Below are positions 46,122-56,859 of a stretch of DNA of 64,000 bases, piece by piece (position 1 is the first letter of the stretch; every line of letters starts with the position of its first letter). Both the position numbers and the translations under genes were made by a program. This DNA is from Dendrobium chrysotoxum (lineage: Eukaryota; Streptophyta; Magnoliopsida; Asparagales; Orchidaceae). The stretch lies in NCBI GenBank assembly GCA_019925795.1, contig CM034315.1, positions 5,890,001 through 5,954,000 of the forward strand. The letters run 5' to 3'. The notes beneath the pieces are model-generated. The model was not told the DNA's origin. It made no database searches and was given only the letters and a program-made list of their open reading frames with translations.

Positions 46122-46630
46122 CCAATGTAGTGTTCTAAAGAAAGAGCCCAATGTGTAAGTAATATATTCATAAAAAATTTTATAATCTTAAAAGAGGATA
46201 TGTAAATATTATGATTTATATACCATATGTCAGAAAGGTTGAAAATTAAGGTTTACCTACCATATGTAAGGAAGTTGATACTCCAAGGGGCTTGTGTTTA
46301 CATATCAAGAAGGATATAATCTAGTAATTATGCTCTCTTAAAATCATTTCCCACGTAAAAGATATTTAATTATACTGTCAAATAAAAGGATTCATGGATT
46401 AAATATTAAATTTTTTTTATTAAATACTAATTTATTTTAATAATTTCATAATTTTGCCATCTAACATGTCTCTAAAAAATTAACTTGATCAGCATGACTT
46501 GATGCAATATTTGAATTAGATGATTTCAAAATTAAAGTCAAGTCATCTAAATCCCAATTTCAACAAACTTAGAATTGAACGTCTCAACTAAACAAACAAA
46601 ATTAATATTATTCAAAATAAGCTCAAATCA
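46122..46630 (+). other. End of DR2 and AT-rich flank
   Basis: GAGTCCAATGTAG and ATATGTAAATATT continue DR2 to about 46200. The rest is AT-rich with no recognisable feature. Confidence 0.4.
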
Positions 46631-46804
46631 AGCATTTGGCTCCAACGCTCTTTGGCTCTGGTGATTCCCTTGCGATTCCGGCTTCCCCTGTTCATCGGTG
46701 TAGTCTTTACTGTAGATTTAGTTTCCTTTTATTGATCTGGGTTTTGGTTCCATTTCACATTTCCCTTTCCTGGCCATTTAGCCCTAGGTCATTCTCTTCT
46801 CCTG

Positions 46805-48274
46805 ATGGAGGCGGGTCTGTCCTCGGTGGTTCCTGATGCTTGGGGTGCTCCTCCCGTAGCATCCAATATTGCTTTAAAAGGTTTGATGATTAATGGTTTT
46901 TCTAAGTCTTCTTCTCGATCTTTTCGTGATGTTTTAGCGGGATCGTCTTCTTTGAAGGATCCTTCATTTTCGATTACTAAGTCGATAGTTAAAGGTTTTC
47001 CTGCTATGTTAATGACCGATGAAGATATTCGCAAACTTGCATCCCCTTTTCAGTTCACCCTTGTTGGTAAACTTTCGGTTCGTAGACCTAACCTAGATGC
47101 GATTCAGAATTTTTTTGGAAAGCTGAAGTTATCTGGAAATTTCTCTATTGGAATGCTTGATGCTAGGAATGTTTCGATTCAGTTATCTAATGACCTTGAT
47201 TATAGTAGGGTTTTTTCAAGGTCTTATTACATTTTTAATTTCCAAATGAGACTTCTTAAATGGACTCTGTTTTTTGATGTCAAAGAAAAATCGCCTATTG
47301 TTCCAATATGGATTTCTTTTCCTAATTTGTGTTTATACTTTTTTAATTCGCATGTCCTACATGCTTTAGGATCCATTTTTGGTAGGCCGCTCATAATGGA
47401 CCAAGACACTGCCTCCTGGTCAAGGACTTCGGTGGCTAGGACCTTGGTTGAGCTCGATATCACTAAGAAGCATCCTAAAGATATTTGAATTGGTTCTGAA
47501 AATGTCAGGTATTTACAGAAAGTGGAATTTGAAAATGTTCCAAATTTTTGTTTGCATTGCAAGATTTATGGCCATTCGATTAACGATTGTTTTATTGCTC
47601 ACCTGTAACTGAGGAAGAATACTAAGCCTTTAAAAATGGTGGGTATCCCCAATTCTGGTGAGCTAGAAGTTATTCTCGAGCCTTTTCAATCTAAAGAAAA
47701 GGAACTCATTTCTCTTCTGCAATGTTCTGTACCATCTGGAGATGACATAGACACGGATCCGTTAGAGATTACCATTAGGAATGAATCTGTACTGATTAAG
47801 GAGAATAAAGATGGTGGGAGAAATGTTAATAATGATGTTCATAATGGTGGACCGGTTGCTATTGTGAACAATGATGTTAATGATGTTGGAGATAAAAGTG
47901 AGGAAGACTGTAATGAGCTGGCAGAAATTCAAGGAATGGAATTGAACAACATGATGAGCCCTAACTAGAAGATTTATGTTAATGAAGGTGATAATGAGGA
48001 AAATTGTGATACTGGTAACGATATTAATGTCAACAAACCTCAGGTGGAAGGCGAAGATAACAAAGAGGATATGGAGGAAGGGGAATTGGGTTCTATTGAA
48101 ATTTGGATTCCTATGGAAGGTCTAAAGGACTCCTCTAAATCTATGCCATCACCAAATGGGAAGGCTAAAAGTTTTGAAGAGGGTAATAGCTCTTATTCCA
48201 AAAAGAAAGTTAAGAACAAAAAAGCATATCAAGCAACACCCCTAGGGTCACTAAAGCTGCTAATCAATCTGTTA
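46805..48274 (+). pseudogene. LINE-E ORF1 (DUF4283 and zinc knuckle)
   Basis: A 227-codon frame (46805-47485) holds SRSFRDVLAGSSS, then the DUF4283-like core LASPFQFTLVGKLSVRRPNL, GNFSIGMLDARNVSIQLSND, LFFDVKEKSPIVPIWISFPN, and HALGSIFGRPL. A TGA replaces the Trp seen in LINE-B (KEIWV). Reading on gives the knuckle FCLHCKIYGHSINDC (C-x2-C-x4-H-x4-C intact, about 47549-47593), another stop, and an acidic tail to about 48200. ORF1 protein coats LINE RNA. The chosen start follows a 166-base leader. Confidence 0.9.
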
Positions 48275-49228
48275 ATGATTAAAGCTCTCGTTTGGAATAT
48301 TAGGGGTGTGGGTGGTTCACTCTCTAGGGATAGAGTGAAGAATCTTTGTAGGATTCATGGCATTCATCTTCTTGTTTTAATTGAGCCGCTGATTGCTTCT
48401 TCTAAACTTGATTCGGTTCGGATCACCTTGGGTTTTGATTTTTCTTTTGGCAACTGCACTAATAAGATCTGGCTTTTATGAAAAAGGTCTATCTCTTTAG
48501 ATGTTATTATGGATTTACCTCAATTGATTCAGACTAATATTAATTTAAATCAAGTATCTTGCTATGCTTCTTTTGTTTATGCTTCTTACACCAGAATTGG
48601 GAGAAAATTGCTTTGGGAATAACTTTATAATTTTTTTACTTCTGTCAATGCCCCTTGGTTGGTAGGGGGAGATTTTAACTGTATTACTAATGCTATTGAA
48701 CGTTTGGGAGGTAAGTCTCCTAATTTTCATTCTATGGAGGATTTTAATGATATGATTAGGGATTGTAATTTACATGATATTGGCTTTTCTGGGAACAAAT
48801 TTACTTGGAATAAAAGCACAATGTGGCAAAGGCTTGATCGTATCCTTTTTAACAATTATTGAGTTGCCTCTAATTTTAATACTCATACTGAGCATTTAAC
48901 CCGCAATCTTTCTGACCACTCACATTTATTACTTAGTATTACCAATTCTATTAGCACTTCTTATCAACCTTTTAGGTTTCAAAACATGTGGCTTCTGGAT
49001 GGTAATTTTTGTCATATTGTTAAAGAAAATTGGGAAGCTTTTCTTTTTCCTACTGACAATATTTATGGTATGATCTGTTTCTGGTTTAAACTTAAAATGC
49101 TCAAGCAAAAGCTTACTTGGTGGAATAAATGCATCTTTAAAAATATATTTTCTAGTATTTTAAATGCTGAAAAGAGATGGACAATGCAGAGATATCTTAC
49201 ATGCTTAGTTCTTCTCTTGATAATCTGA
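48275..49228 (+). pseudogene. LINE-E endonuclease (APE-type)
   Basis: MIKALVWNIRGVGGSLSRDR (48281) opens ORF2, LLVLIEPLI (about 48372) has the catalytic Glu, WLVGGDFNCITN (about 48656) has Asp/Asn, and NLSDHSHLLLSI (about 48905) has the Asp-His pair. All key residues are present. Stops replace Trp (WLL*KRS, 48480), Gln (WE*LYN, about 48620) and Trp (NNY*VAS, 48860). Linker motifs LTWWNKCIFKNIFSS follow to 49170, then a frameshift. Confidence 0.9.
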
Positions 49229-49317
49229 ATGGTCTTAATGAAGCAAAGACTAATTTGTTCAAATTGCAGGAAATGGAATAGGCTTTTTGGAGGCAAAAAG
49301 CTTCCTCTAGGTTTCTT

Positions 49318-50796
49318 GTGGAAGGTGACCATAACACTGCTTATTTTCATAATATTTCAAATCATAATAAGGTGAGTAGGCACATTCATAAGATCACGAC
49401 TCCTGATGGTAATATTATTGAGGATCTTGAAATTATCATTTCTTATGGTAATGAGTATTTTAACAAAGCTTTTAACTCTTATTTTACTCCAGATCTTAAT
49501 ACTGATTTCACTTTTATTCCTTCTATTGTGTCTGAGGAGGATAATGTGATGTTGTCCACCATTCCCTCTGAAGAGGAAATTTGGAGTTATTTAAAAGGCA
49601 TGAATACTGAATCTGTTGTTGACCTTGATGGTTTTACCAAGAAATTTTTCCAGAATTCTTGGGATATCATTAAGAAGGACCTGATTGATGCTGTGATTGA
49701 TTATTTTAGAGGGACTCCTATTCCTAAATTCTTTATTGTCACTGCTATAGCTTTAATTCCTAAAACATCGAATAGTAACTTCTGGAATGACTATCATCCT
49801 ATAAGTCTATGCACTTTTTTTAATAAATTGGTTGCTAAAATTTTAATGGGAATGCTTGCTCTCATCCTTCCTAACATTATCTCTTTAGAACAAATTGATT
49901 TTGTTAAGGGCAGATCTATCTTTGATAACGTGTTACTTGCTCAAGAACTTATTCATGATTTACACACCAAGATTGTTGGTGGAAATATTATCCTTAAATT
50001 TGATATCAACAAAGCTTATGACAATCTCAACTGGGAATTTCTTTATAACATTTTAAAGCTGTTTGGTTTTAACTTGCAATTTGTGAACCTTATTAAAAAT
50101 ATAATTGAGTATTGCTACTTTTTGGTTATTATTAATGGTAAGTCTCATGATTTCTTCCGGTCTTCTCACAGTTTAAGACAAGGAGATCCTTTATCTCTGG
50201 TCTTGTTTATTATTGCTGTTGAATTCTTATCTCGTGGCATTAACTATCTATTTAGAATGCACCCTAATCTGTACTTTAGGACAGGTGATGGTTTTCCCAT
50301 AACCTATTTGAGCTTTGCTGATGACTTTATCATTTTCTCTAATTGCACTATTAAAATGTTGCATATTCTTTTTAAGTTTCTCAATTCCTTTCAACTGGCT
50401 AGTGGCTTAATTTTTAACAAGTCCAAGAGTTACTTTATTCCTGCTAAATCTATCTCGATGAATCATATTCATTATATTGAAACTAAATTTGGTTTAAGCA
50501 TGAAACTTCTTCCATTGAAGTATTTGGGCACACCTCTTTATAAAGGTAAGAAACACACCTTCTTATCTGATGATCTTTTCTCTTCCATTCATAAGAAATT
50601 ATCTTCTTGGGCTTTTAATTATCTCTCTTATGGTGGTAGACTTATTTTGATTAAGCATATTTTGTCTTCTATCCCTATATATTTACTTCATACTTTATCT
50701 CCGACTTTAAATATTTGCAGTAGATTGGAGGTTTTATTTAACAAGTTCCTGTGGGGTTCTAAGGATGACAATCGTTTGATTATTTGGGGTTCATGA
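49318..50796 (+). CDS. LINE-E reverse transcriptase, open 492-codon segment of ORF2
   Basis: Linker GDHNTAYFHNISNHNKVSRH (residues 3-22); FTKKFFQNSWDIIKKDLID (106-124); fingers IALIPKTSNSNFWNDYH (144-160); DFVKGRSIFDNVLLAQEL (194-211); motif A KFDINKAYDNLNW (227-239, catalytic Asp 229); motif B SLRQGDPLS (285-293); motif C LSFADDFIIFSN (331-342, Asp 335/336); thumb LPLKYLGTPLYKGKK and GGRLILIKHILSS. All RT catalytic residues are intact. The frame ends at TGA where LINE-F has Trp (IWGFWKN), and it is cut off from the endonuclease by a frameshift and a TAG (about 49280). It performs target-primed reverse transcription in intact relatives. Confidence 0.9.
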   Translation: MEGDHNTAYFHNISNHNKVSRHIHKITTPDGNIIEDLEIIISYGNEYFNKAFNSYFTPDLNTDFTFIPSIVSEEDNVMLSTIPSEEEIWSYLKGMNTESVVDLDGFTKKFFQNSWDIIKKDLIDAVIDYFRGTPIPKFFIVTAIALIPKTSNSNFWNDYHPISLCTFFNKLVAKILMGMLALILPNIISLEQIDFVKGRSIFDNVLLAQELIHDLHTKIVGGNIILKFDINKAYDNLNWEFLYNILKLFGFNLQFVNLIKNIIEYCYFLVIINGKSHDFFRSSHSLRQGDPLSLVLFIIAVEFLSRGINYLFRMHPNLYFRTGDGFPITYLSFADDFIIFSNCTIKMLHILFKFLNSFQLASGLIFNKSKSYFIPAKSISMNHIHYIETKFGLSMKLLPLKYLGTPLYKGKKHTFLSDDLFSSIHKKLSSWAFNYLSYGGRLILIKHILSSIPIYLLHTLSPTLNICSRLEVLFNKFLWGSKDDNRLIIWGS

Positions 50797-50814
50797 AAAA
50801 ATTATGCGGGAGCT

Positions 50815-51840
50815 ATGGATGACGGAAAATTAGGCTTCAAGTGTTTTAAGGATATGCTTAGAACCTACAATCATAAATTGTGGTATTCTTTTAGAGCTAA
50901 AAAAAGCTTATGGGCTAAATTTATGGACTCTAAGTATTATTTTGGGAAGCACCCCTTAAAGAGTGTTCTGAAAAATGGGGATTCTTTTAATTGGAAGAGA
51001 TTATGCAATATTAAGTGGGAAGCTGAGGAGTTCATCCAATGGGGTTTGGGTGCTGGGAATATTTTTTTCTGGAAAGATAAATGGTTGGGGAATTTTTCTA
51101 TTGATAACCTTTTACATACCCATTCCACTGTTGATTGGAAAGTTAAGGATTTTTTTTTCTAATGAGGGTTGGAACATTGACTTGCTTTCCAATATTGTGC
51201 CAGATTTTATTTCCAAGTTAATTCATAAAATTTCTATTCACTCGGATTGTGAAGACTGCATCTCTTTAACCTTTCCATCGATGGTAAATTTGACACTAAA
51301 AAAGTTTGGAACACTATTAGAACTACTCACCCTAAGAATCCTCTTAATATTGCTTTTTTGCATGCGAGTATCCCTCCCACTTACTCTTTTCTTATTTGGA
51401 GGATTTTGAATAATTACCTTCCTTTGGATGCTATTCTTTCTAAGAAAGGTCTTTACATTGTGTCCAAATGTCAATGTTACTACCATAATGAGAATATGAT
51501 TCATGTGTTTTTTCAAGGCCCAATTGCTATGAAGGTTTGGATTCATTTTGACATCATGTTTAATGTTATTTCTACTATGCATATTAATTCTATTACTAAT
51601 CTTCTTAATGACTGGTTTATTCCTATTAAAGGTCATATTCATAACATCATTCCTATCATTATCTATTGGTTTATTTGGAGTAGTAGGAATGATTCTAAAC
51701 ATGTTAATATTAAAATGGATGCTTCAAAAGTTATTTCTAAAGTGAAGAATAAGATTTATCAACTTTTTGTTGCTAAACTTCTCAAGCTTGATTCTTTTAA
51801 AGGCTATTCTCATTTAGCTTCTGAGTTTGGTTTGAAGTTT
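50815..51840 (+). pseudogene. LINE-E zf-RVT region
   Basis: DDGKLGFKCFKDMLRTYNHK (50818), NWKRLCNIKWEAEEFIQWGL (50990), NIFFWKDKWLGNFSIDNLL (51050). After a frameshift near 51160 and another near 51350, SIPPTYSFLIWRILNNYLPL and SKCQCYYHNENMIHVFFQGP (Cys/His zinc-binding part, about 51460), then FIWSSRNDSKHVNIKMDASK. It lies between RT and RNase H. Role unproven. Confidence 0.75.
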
Positions 51841-52377
51841 AATTTTTTCTACTAACAGTAATTTTGGTAAAATTATCTACTGGAAAAAACCTAAGGGTGG
51901 TTGTTTTAAACTTAACATTGATGGCGCTAGGAATAGTGCTGGTGCGGGCTGTGGTGGTACTATCCAGGATTATAATGGTTTTGTGATCATGGCTTATGCG
52001 GGTCCTTCTTCTGCTATTAATGTGATTCAAGCTGAGCTTGAAAGCCTTTTAATTGGGATTCAATTAAGTGTGTCTCTGGGTATCATGATTTATGGATTGA
52101 AGTTGATGCTTTGCTCCCGATACATTACATTAATGGTAACACCTTGCCCAATCCAGTTAACTTCTATTTAATCAGAGATATTAAATATTGGCTTTCTTTC
52201 ATTTCTTATAAGATTTCTCATATCTTGAGGGAGGGAAATGCGGTTACCGATTCTCTTGCTAATCTGAGTTGTAATCTTGATGGTTTTTGTGAGTATTTTG
52301 AGCACACTCTTCCCAATAAGACCAAAGGTTTGGCTAGGTTAGACCGGATGGGTCTTCCTTATATTCGGTGTAACTAG
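51841..52377 (+). pseudogene. LINE-E RNase H domain
   Basis: GGCFKLNIDGARNSAGAGCG (51897) has the first Asp and IQAELESLLIGIQLS (52030) the Glu. A one-base deletion near 52087 shifts the frame, after which WIEVDALLPIHYINGN carries the third acid and HILREGNAVTDSLANL (52210-52265) the fourth. All four catalytic acids survive, but not in one frame. It ends LDRMGLPYIRCN at 52377. Confidence 0.85.
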
Positions 52378-53447
52378 GTCCAACTTTTTGGGTGTGGTGT
52401 CCCTTTTGCGATTTGGTTTTTGGTGGTCCTTCTGTTGTGCTTATGTTCTATTGCTGGTTTCTATTTTCTTGCTCTGGCTGCTTCTGCTTGATTTGCCTAA
52501 TTCAGTTTGTTTGGTTGCTCCTATATTCCTTTCAGCATTCTGTTTGTATTATGGGGTTGCTGGGTTTAATTTTGGTTGTTCTGATGATGGTTGGAACTTC
52601 TGGGTTTCTCTATTGTTCCTTGCGGGTCGGTTTGGCTCTGGGACTGCTGAGGATATGGTTTCTGGGACTGTTGAGAATTTGGGTGTGTGTTCTTCTGGTA
52701 TTATGGGTAATGGTTTGTTGTGTTATTTTTGGTTGGATTGGTCTCCCAACCAGAATGTTAGCCTCGTTTATGTTTTCTGCTTTGTGTTTTTGGTGAATGT
52801 TTTGGGTGGTGTCTGTACCTACTGGGCTTTTTACTATCGAAATTTTCACTTCCTTTGGATTGATGTCGAGTTCTGTCTGGCTGTTTATTGATGTTACCAT
52901 ATACCTGTTTTTAGTTATACTATATTTTTTTTTTTTTCATCCTATGGAATTTTGGTACAATCGTAAAAAGGGGTTATCTGAACAATTATACATTGCTAAT
53001 CATCACTATATCATGTATTACTTGGTTACTGAGTTGACTTATGTGAAGGCTATGGGTTACTGTGGTATATCTGATTTTTTCAATTTCGATTTTCTACAGT
53101 TTTTATTATCTTATTTTCATTGCTTAAACTTTTGGGTGAGTGTCTTTGCAGACCTTAATTTTTTTTAGATTTTTGGAGACTAATTCTCGTTTTTTGCAGG
53201 ACCGGACGCTCGTTGGGAAGGACGTGCTGAAAGTGGTTATCTATAGCCTTTTCCTTTTTGGTTTTAGAATGTTGCTAGGTTTCTTTGTACTTCCCACTAG
53301 TAGAGAATTCCGGCTCTTAGGTATTTTTTGGAATTTTTTGTAGCTCTTTTGAGCAGTAGCGAGCTGGAGGTCACTGTAAGGGCCTTGTACTATTTTTATT
53401 ATATTAACGCATAGGCTCCTCCAGGGGTTTTAACCAAAAAAAAAAAA
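52378..53447 (+). other. LINE-E 3' UTR with terminal stem-loops and poly-A
   Basis: A T/G-rich sense strand. Near the end are GAGCAGTAGCGAGCTGGAGGTC, AAGGGCCTTGTAC, and ATTAACGCATAGGCTCCTCC followed by AGGGGTTTT, giving a CTCCT/AGGGG stem with one G-T pair just before the tail. Hydrophobic frames at 52388-52891 and 52392-52796 overlap each other and have no counterpart in LINE-F, so I do not regard them as proteins. Confidence 0.65.
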
Positions 53448-53455
53448 AGCATTTG

Positions 53456-53950
53456 AAATATAATAGAAAACTTCAAGATATTATTAAATTTCAAATAGTC
53501 TCCAAATCCCACATGCTTATAATGAAAGTGAGTGGCTTACGAAATGAATCCAACGAGCCTAAGATGATTATGACATTATTAAAGTACTTCTGGATAAATT
53601 ATCTATGATCAAGAGGATTAATATGGATTATTTAATTGAGTCTTCTATATTCTGTCCTAAGGGTTTTATTTCCACATGGGGGTTTCAAGAACTACGAGAA
53701 ACTTAACTATTATCATCCAAGCTCTACACCGAGAATCAATAATTGTGTTCAATTGTGTAATATCATCTTCTTTAATTGTGAAGAAAGGTAGCTTTTTGTA
53801 GCTATACTTATATAATGTATCATTGCAATTAGGCCAAGCACTCTAATTTTTTCCTTTTTTAAAATTTTCACGTAAAAATTTTTGATTTCCTATAATTTCT
53901 ATGTGCGTGTGTCGGATCTTTGTACAAAGTTAAAATGTTGAACACTTTGC
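53456..53950 (+). mobile_element. Copia-like LTR remnant, second copy
   Basis: It contains CAAATCCCACATGCTTATAA and GAGTGGCTTACGAAATGAATC near its start. Downstream are ATTGTGTTCAATTGTGTAAT, ATCTTCTTTAATTGTGAA, AAAATTTTCACGTAAAAATT and GTGTGTCGGATCTTTGTACA, matching the 3' part of 24282-25130. LINE-E landed in its upstream part. Precise ends not found. Confidence 0.4.
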
Positions 53951-54366
53951 TGCCCCAAATTTTCTACCGCAAATTTCAAAACATTTTTTTCTTTTCTATT
54001 TGTTAATTAAAAAATAAGCAGAACATCTAAATATATTTATATATTATGTCAATTCCTAATTATCAACAATATGTAGAACAAAATAATTATACTTATCCTG
54101 CATGAATGCAAACAGATAATAAAAATTTTGAACAATTGAACTAAGACTGAACAGATTACTTCATAACTAAATAGTAAGCAACTAATCAGAAAAATATACA
54201 GAGATAGCGATAGCTAGCTCCTCCATCCATATAAATGTATTTATGACTAGGAATTAAAATTGAGAAAGATATAAGAAGCCAAATAGATGACTTGTGGTGG
54301 TAAAAACTAAAAAGTTTGGCGATGGAGTAGGAACAGTGAATCAACTAATACTTGGCTTTGGCTCTT
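53951..54366. other. Non-coding, no recognisable feature
   Basis: AT-rich single-copy-looking sequence; no repeat match in the window and no ORF with family resemblance. Confidence 0.4.
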
Positions 54367-54612
54367 TTAAAAGAAGAAACAAAGAAGGACGCTGCAGGCC
54401 AGAGGGACTGGGTAGGCTGAAGTTAACAGTAGCGTCATGTTCTTCACAGTTTTGCCTTTGTTTTCATTCTTCTTCAAGGGACCCATGACATTGACAAGTG
54501 TGCTTTTTTCCTTGGCCAAAACTGCAAAATGGCCACACACCAGCCATGATAAAAGCATTGAGAGCTTGTGAACGGCAGCCATGGCACTTGTTAGACGACG
54601 ACAGCATTGCAA
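54367..54612 (-). CDS. Weak candidate small secreted-peptide ORF
   Basis: I do not recognise this gene. From an internal ATG at about 54582 the minus strand reads MAAVHKLSMLLSWLVCGHFA then VLAKEKSTLVNVMGPLKKNE and NKGKTVKN. The first 23 residues look like a signal peptide with an AVLA cleavage region, followed by a basic segment. The end is a hydrophobic run that could be intron or UTR translation. Base composition is less AT-rich than the flanks, unlike the surrounding repeats. A real gene would need further exons. It could equally be chance. Confidence 0.2.
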   Translation of the reverse strand: MQCCRRLTSAMAAVHKLSMLLSWLVCGHFAVLAKEKSTLVNVMGPLKKNENKGKTVKNMTLLLTSAYPVPLACSVLLCFFF

Positions 54613-54639
54613 TTGGCCTCCTGATAATGCTCAGCTCAA

Positions 54640-55533
54640 AGTTCTAAATTTGTTTCAAAACAGCTTGACTATTGCTTGAATTTAAATTAGTCAATGTCTC
54701 CTGCTAGTAATGAGGCTATGTAAAGAGTATTGAAAATTTCTTAGCAACCCTTTAGATCCACCTCCATTAAAAACATCTCTTCGTAGTTATTTATTATGAA
54801 AAAGTAATATCAAAATAATCTTATCTAAAATGTTACAATGAACTCCAAATTCTTATATGATATTCTGAATAACACTAATCTCAATAAATCTAAGAGCTCC
54901 ATCACAATGGACATCCTATGGTAATTTTTTCCGTTCAATTATCTATCATTTGTTATTATCATATGTCAAATATCATGCAACAATTATAAAATGTTTTCTC
55001 TCTCCTGCAGCCTTCAACAGTTATTCTCTCTCCTCTGTCTCATATTCTCTCACTTTGTGGCTGACCTAACTTGCCTGTCGTCTGTACTATTGTTGGCATG
55101 CTTTCATTCCTTTGAATATTTCAAATCAAATATGGGTTGCTTATTAAAATAAAATACAGACCGATCAATGGAGAGACGACAAAAGGGGTTAGAGGGGAAT
55201 GTTGGTGAGGTTTGCATATAATGATACTTTACACTATGAAAATAATACGCACAGTATATGTTTAATTGCATGGTAAAGCTTTCTTTAGCAGTTGATGAAC
55301 CGAGAAGGTAAATTGACTCTCTTAACAATAATAAGAAAGATGTCCAAACGATGCCTACAACAGATGAAATATTGCTTTCATTCAAAGGTAATAAGATAAT
55401 ATAGATATAATATAGATATTATATTTTACCTCATCTAATAATTTTTTTCAGAAGAATAGCTTGAAACAAAATAACTTAATTCGCACTCTATTTAACTTTC
55501 TCAAGGGGATAATAGTAAATATAATCCAAATCA

Positions 55534-55536
<3 letters not shown>
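54640..55536. other. Non-coding, no recognisable feature
   Basis: AT-rich. It includes a CT-rich patch near 55000-55060 (TTCTCTCTCCTGCAG and repeats) that could be promoter-like for the minus-strand ORF above, but nothing is decisive. Confidence 0.35.

Positions 55537-55567
<31 letters not shown>
55537..55567. repeat. (GA)n microsatellite
   Basis: About 15 GA units (55537-55567). Confidence 0.95.
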
Positions 55568-55572
<5 letters not shown>

Positions 55573-55794
55573 GCCCGATTGATTTATTGACTGTGAACTG
55601 GTCTTCAAGTGCTGAGTTTATGCTTTGATCAAATTCAGTATGATCAGTTTGACTCTCTTTTTTGAATAGTTTGCGGTGATTTGCCAAAATAACCTTTACC
55701 GAAGCATTCATGCTTCTCATATGCCCTAAAATGAACAGATGATACTGTGAAACTTTTTTTTCTTATAACTTTATTTTTCTTTGATGCAACTTAA

Positions 55795-55907
55795 GACTTC
55801 ACTTGGGAAGGCTTTCTTACTGCTTCTTAAAACAGTTTTTTAGTACAAATATTTTGTACTAAAAAGTTGTTTTAAGAAACAATAAGAAAGCTGTCTCAAA
55901 TAAAGCC
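55795..55907. mobile_element. Fold-back MITE (3-bp duplication TAA)
   Basis: The arms GGCTTTCTTACTGCTTCTTA...TTTTTTAGTACAAA and, reversed, AGCTTTCTTATTGTTTCTTA...CTTTTTAGTACAAA make an almost complete hairpin. TAA flanks both sides (55792-55794 and 55908-55910). Same family as 25762-25891; PIF/Harbinger-like by duplication length. Confidence 0.65.
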
Positions 55908-56682
55908 TAAGTCACTTCTCTTTCTAAGTTGTGAAACTCTTACATTATACTTTGCACAAGTAAATGTTTCATATCAGCTCAATCTGAGAAATATTAGGCT
56001 AACAACTATATATGCTATCTTGAAAATTGCAGAGAAATTAAACCCAATTTACAGTTTTTGCTTAAGTCTTGGCTTCAGATCAACCAATTCAATCATGAAA
56101 CAAGAAACTTTTCAAGCAAATTTTTAATTACTACTACTGCTAACTAAAAAACTTTGATCTGAACTGATCAGCTAGCTTTAAACCCTAATTTTGTTATCCT
56201 GATAAACCTACATTATTCAAACCCTCTCTACAATCAAAGCTGAATTCTTCACCTTAATTTAATTTTTGGTTTATTAAAGTTTCATATACAGAGACAAAAC
56301 CAACTTTTTTTTTAGGTTAGGCAAAGTAAGATTAAGATGTACATAATCTTAAGAGTAAAATAGAAAAATAATTTATTTCTTAGAACTCTAAGCAAATTCA
56401 TTTATTAAGGGGAGAAAAATAGTTAAATAGTTTATTGCGCTAAGAAAAAAAAAATTCAAGGTGAACAATTGCGCGTCTATCCTAAACTCTTTCCAGATCT
56501 ACCTCTGTATGTAGACACAGATCTACACAACAATAACAACAAGTTTTATCCCACAACATGAGGTGATTGAGGTCTGTTACATAATCTTTTTTTCTCTATG
56601 ACCTACTATATATATATATATATATATAATTTATATTCCAGAAAAATAAAATAAAAATGAATTAAAAATCCATTCATAAAAT

Positions 56683-56843
56683 GGAGAGATTATTACGTGC
56701 GGAGTCCGGACAAAAAGAACTATTTGGTTTTGTGATTGTGAATACTAAAAGTGCAGTTGTTATTCACCCCTGCGCTTTTACTGTTCACAGTCACAAAATC
56801 AAACGGATTTTTATGTCTGAACTCCGCACATAATAATCTCTCC
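56683..56843. mobile_element. Fold-back MITE with GGAGAGATTATTACGTGCGG ends
   Basis: The arms of about 74 bp are roughly 80% alike: GGAGAGATTATTACGTGCGG versus GGAGAGATTATTATGTGCGG, then TTTTGTGA(T/C)TGTGAA and CTAAAAGTGCAG versus GTAAAAGCGCAG. No clear target duplication, so the superfamily is open. Confidence 0.65.
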
Positions 56844-56859
56844 AAAAAATGATGGGACT

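Larger units (their letters stand above)
46639..53447 (+). mobile_element. LINE-E, full-length L1-type LINE (6.81 kb)
   Basis: AGCATTTG flanks both ends (46631-46638 and 53448-53455). The element starts GCTCCAACGCTCTTTGGCTC and ends in poly-A at 53435-53447. It has ORF1 (46805-48274), then ORF2 with endonuclease, RT, zf-RVT and RNase H, then a 1.07-kb T/G-rich 3' UTR. All catalytic motifs can be read, but about eight stops and several frameshifts disable it. It is close to LINE-F in sequence and order. Confidence 0.95.

Noticed and set aside
52388..52891. 167-codon hydrophobic ORF in the LINE-E 3' UTR
   Set aside because: Same reason; overlapping frame is equally hydrophobic and LINE-F lacks it.
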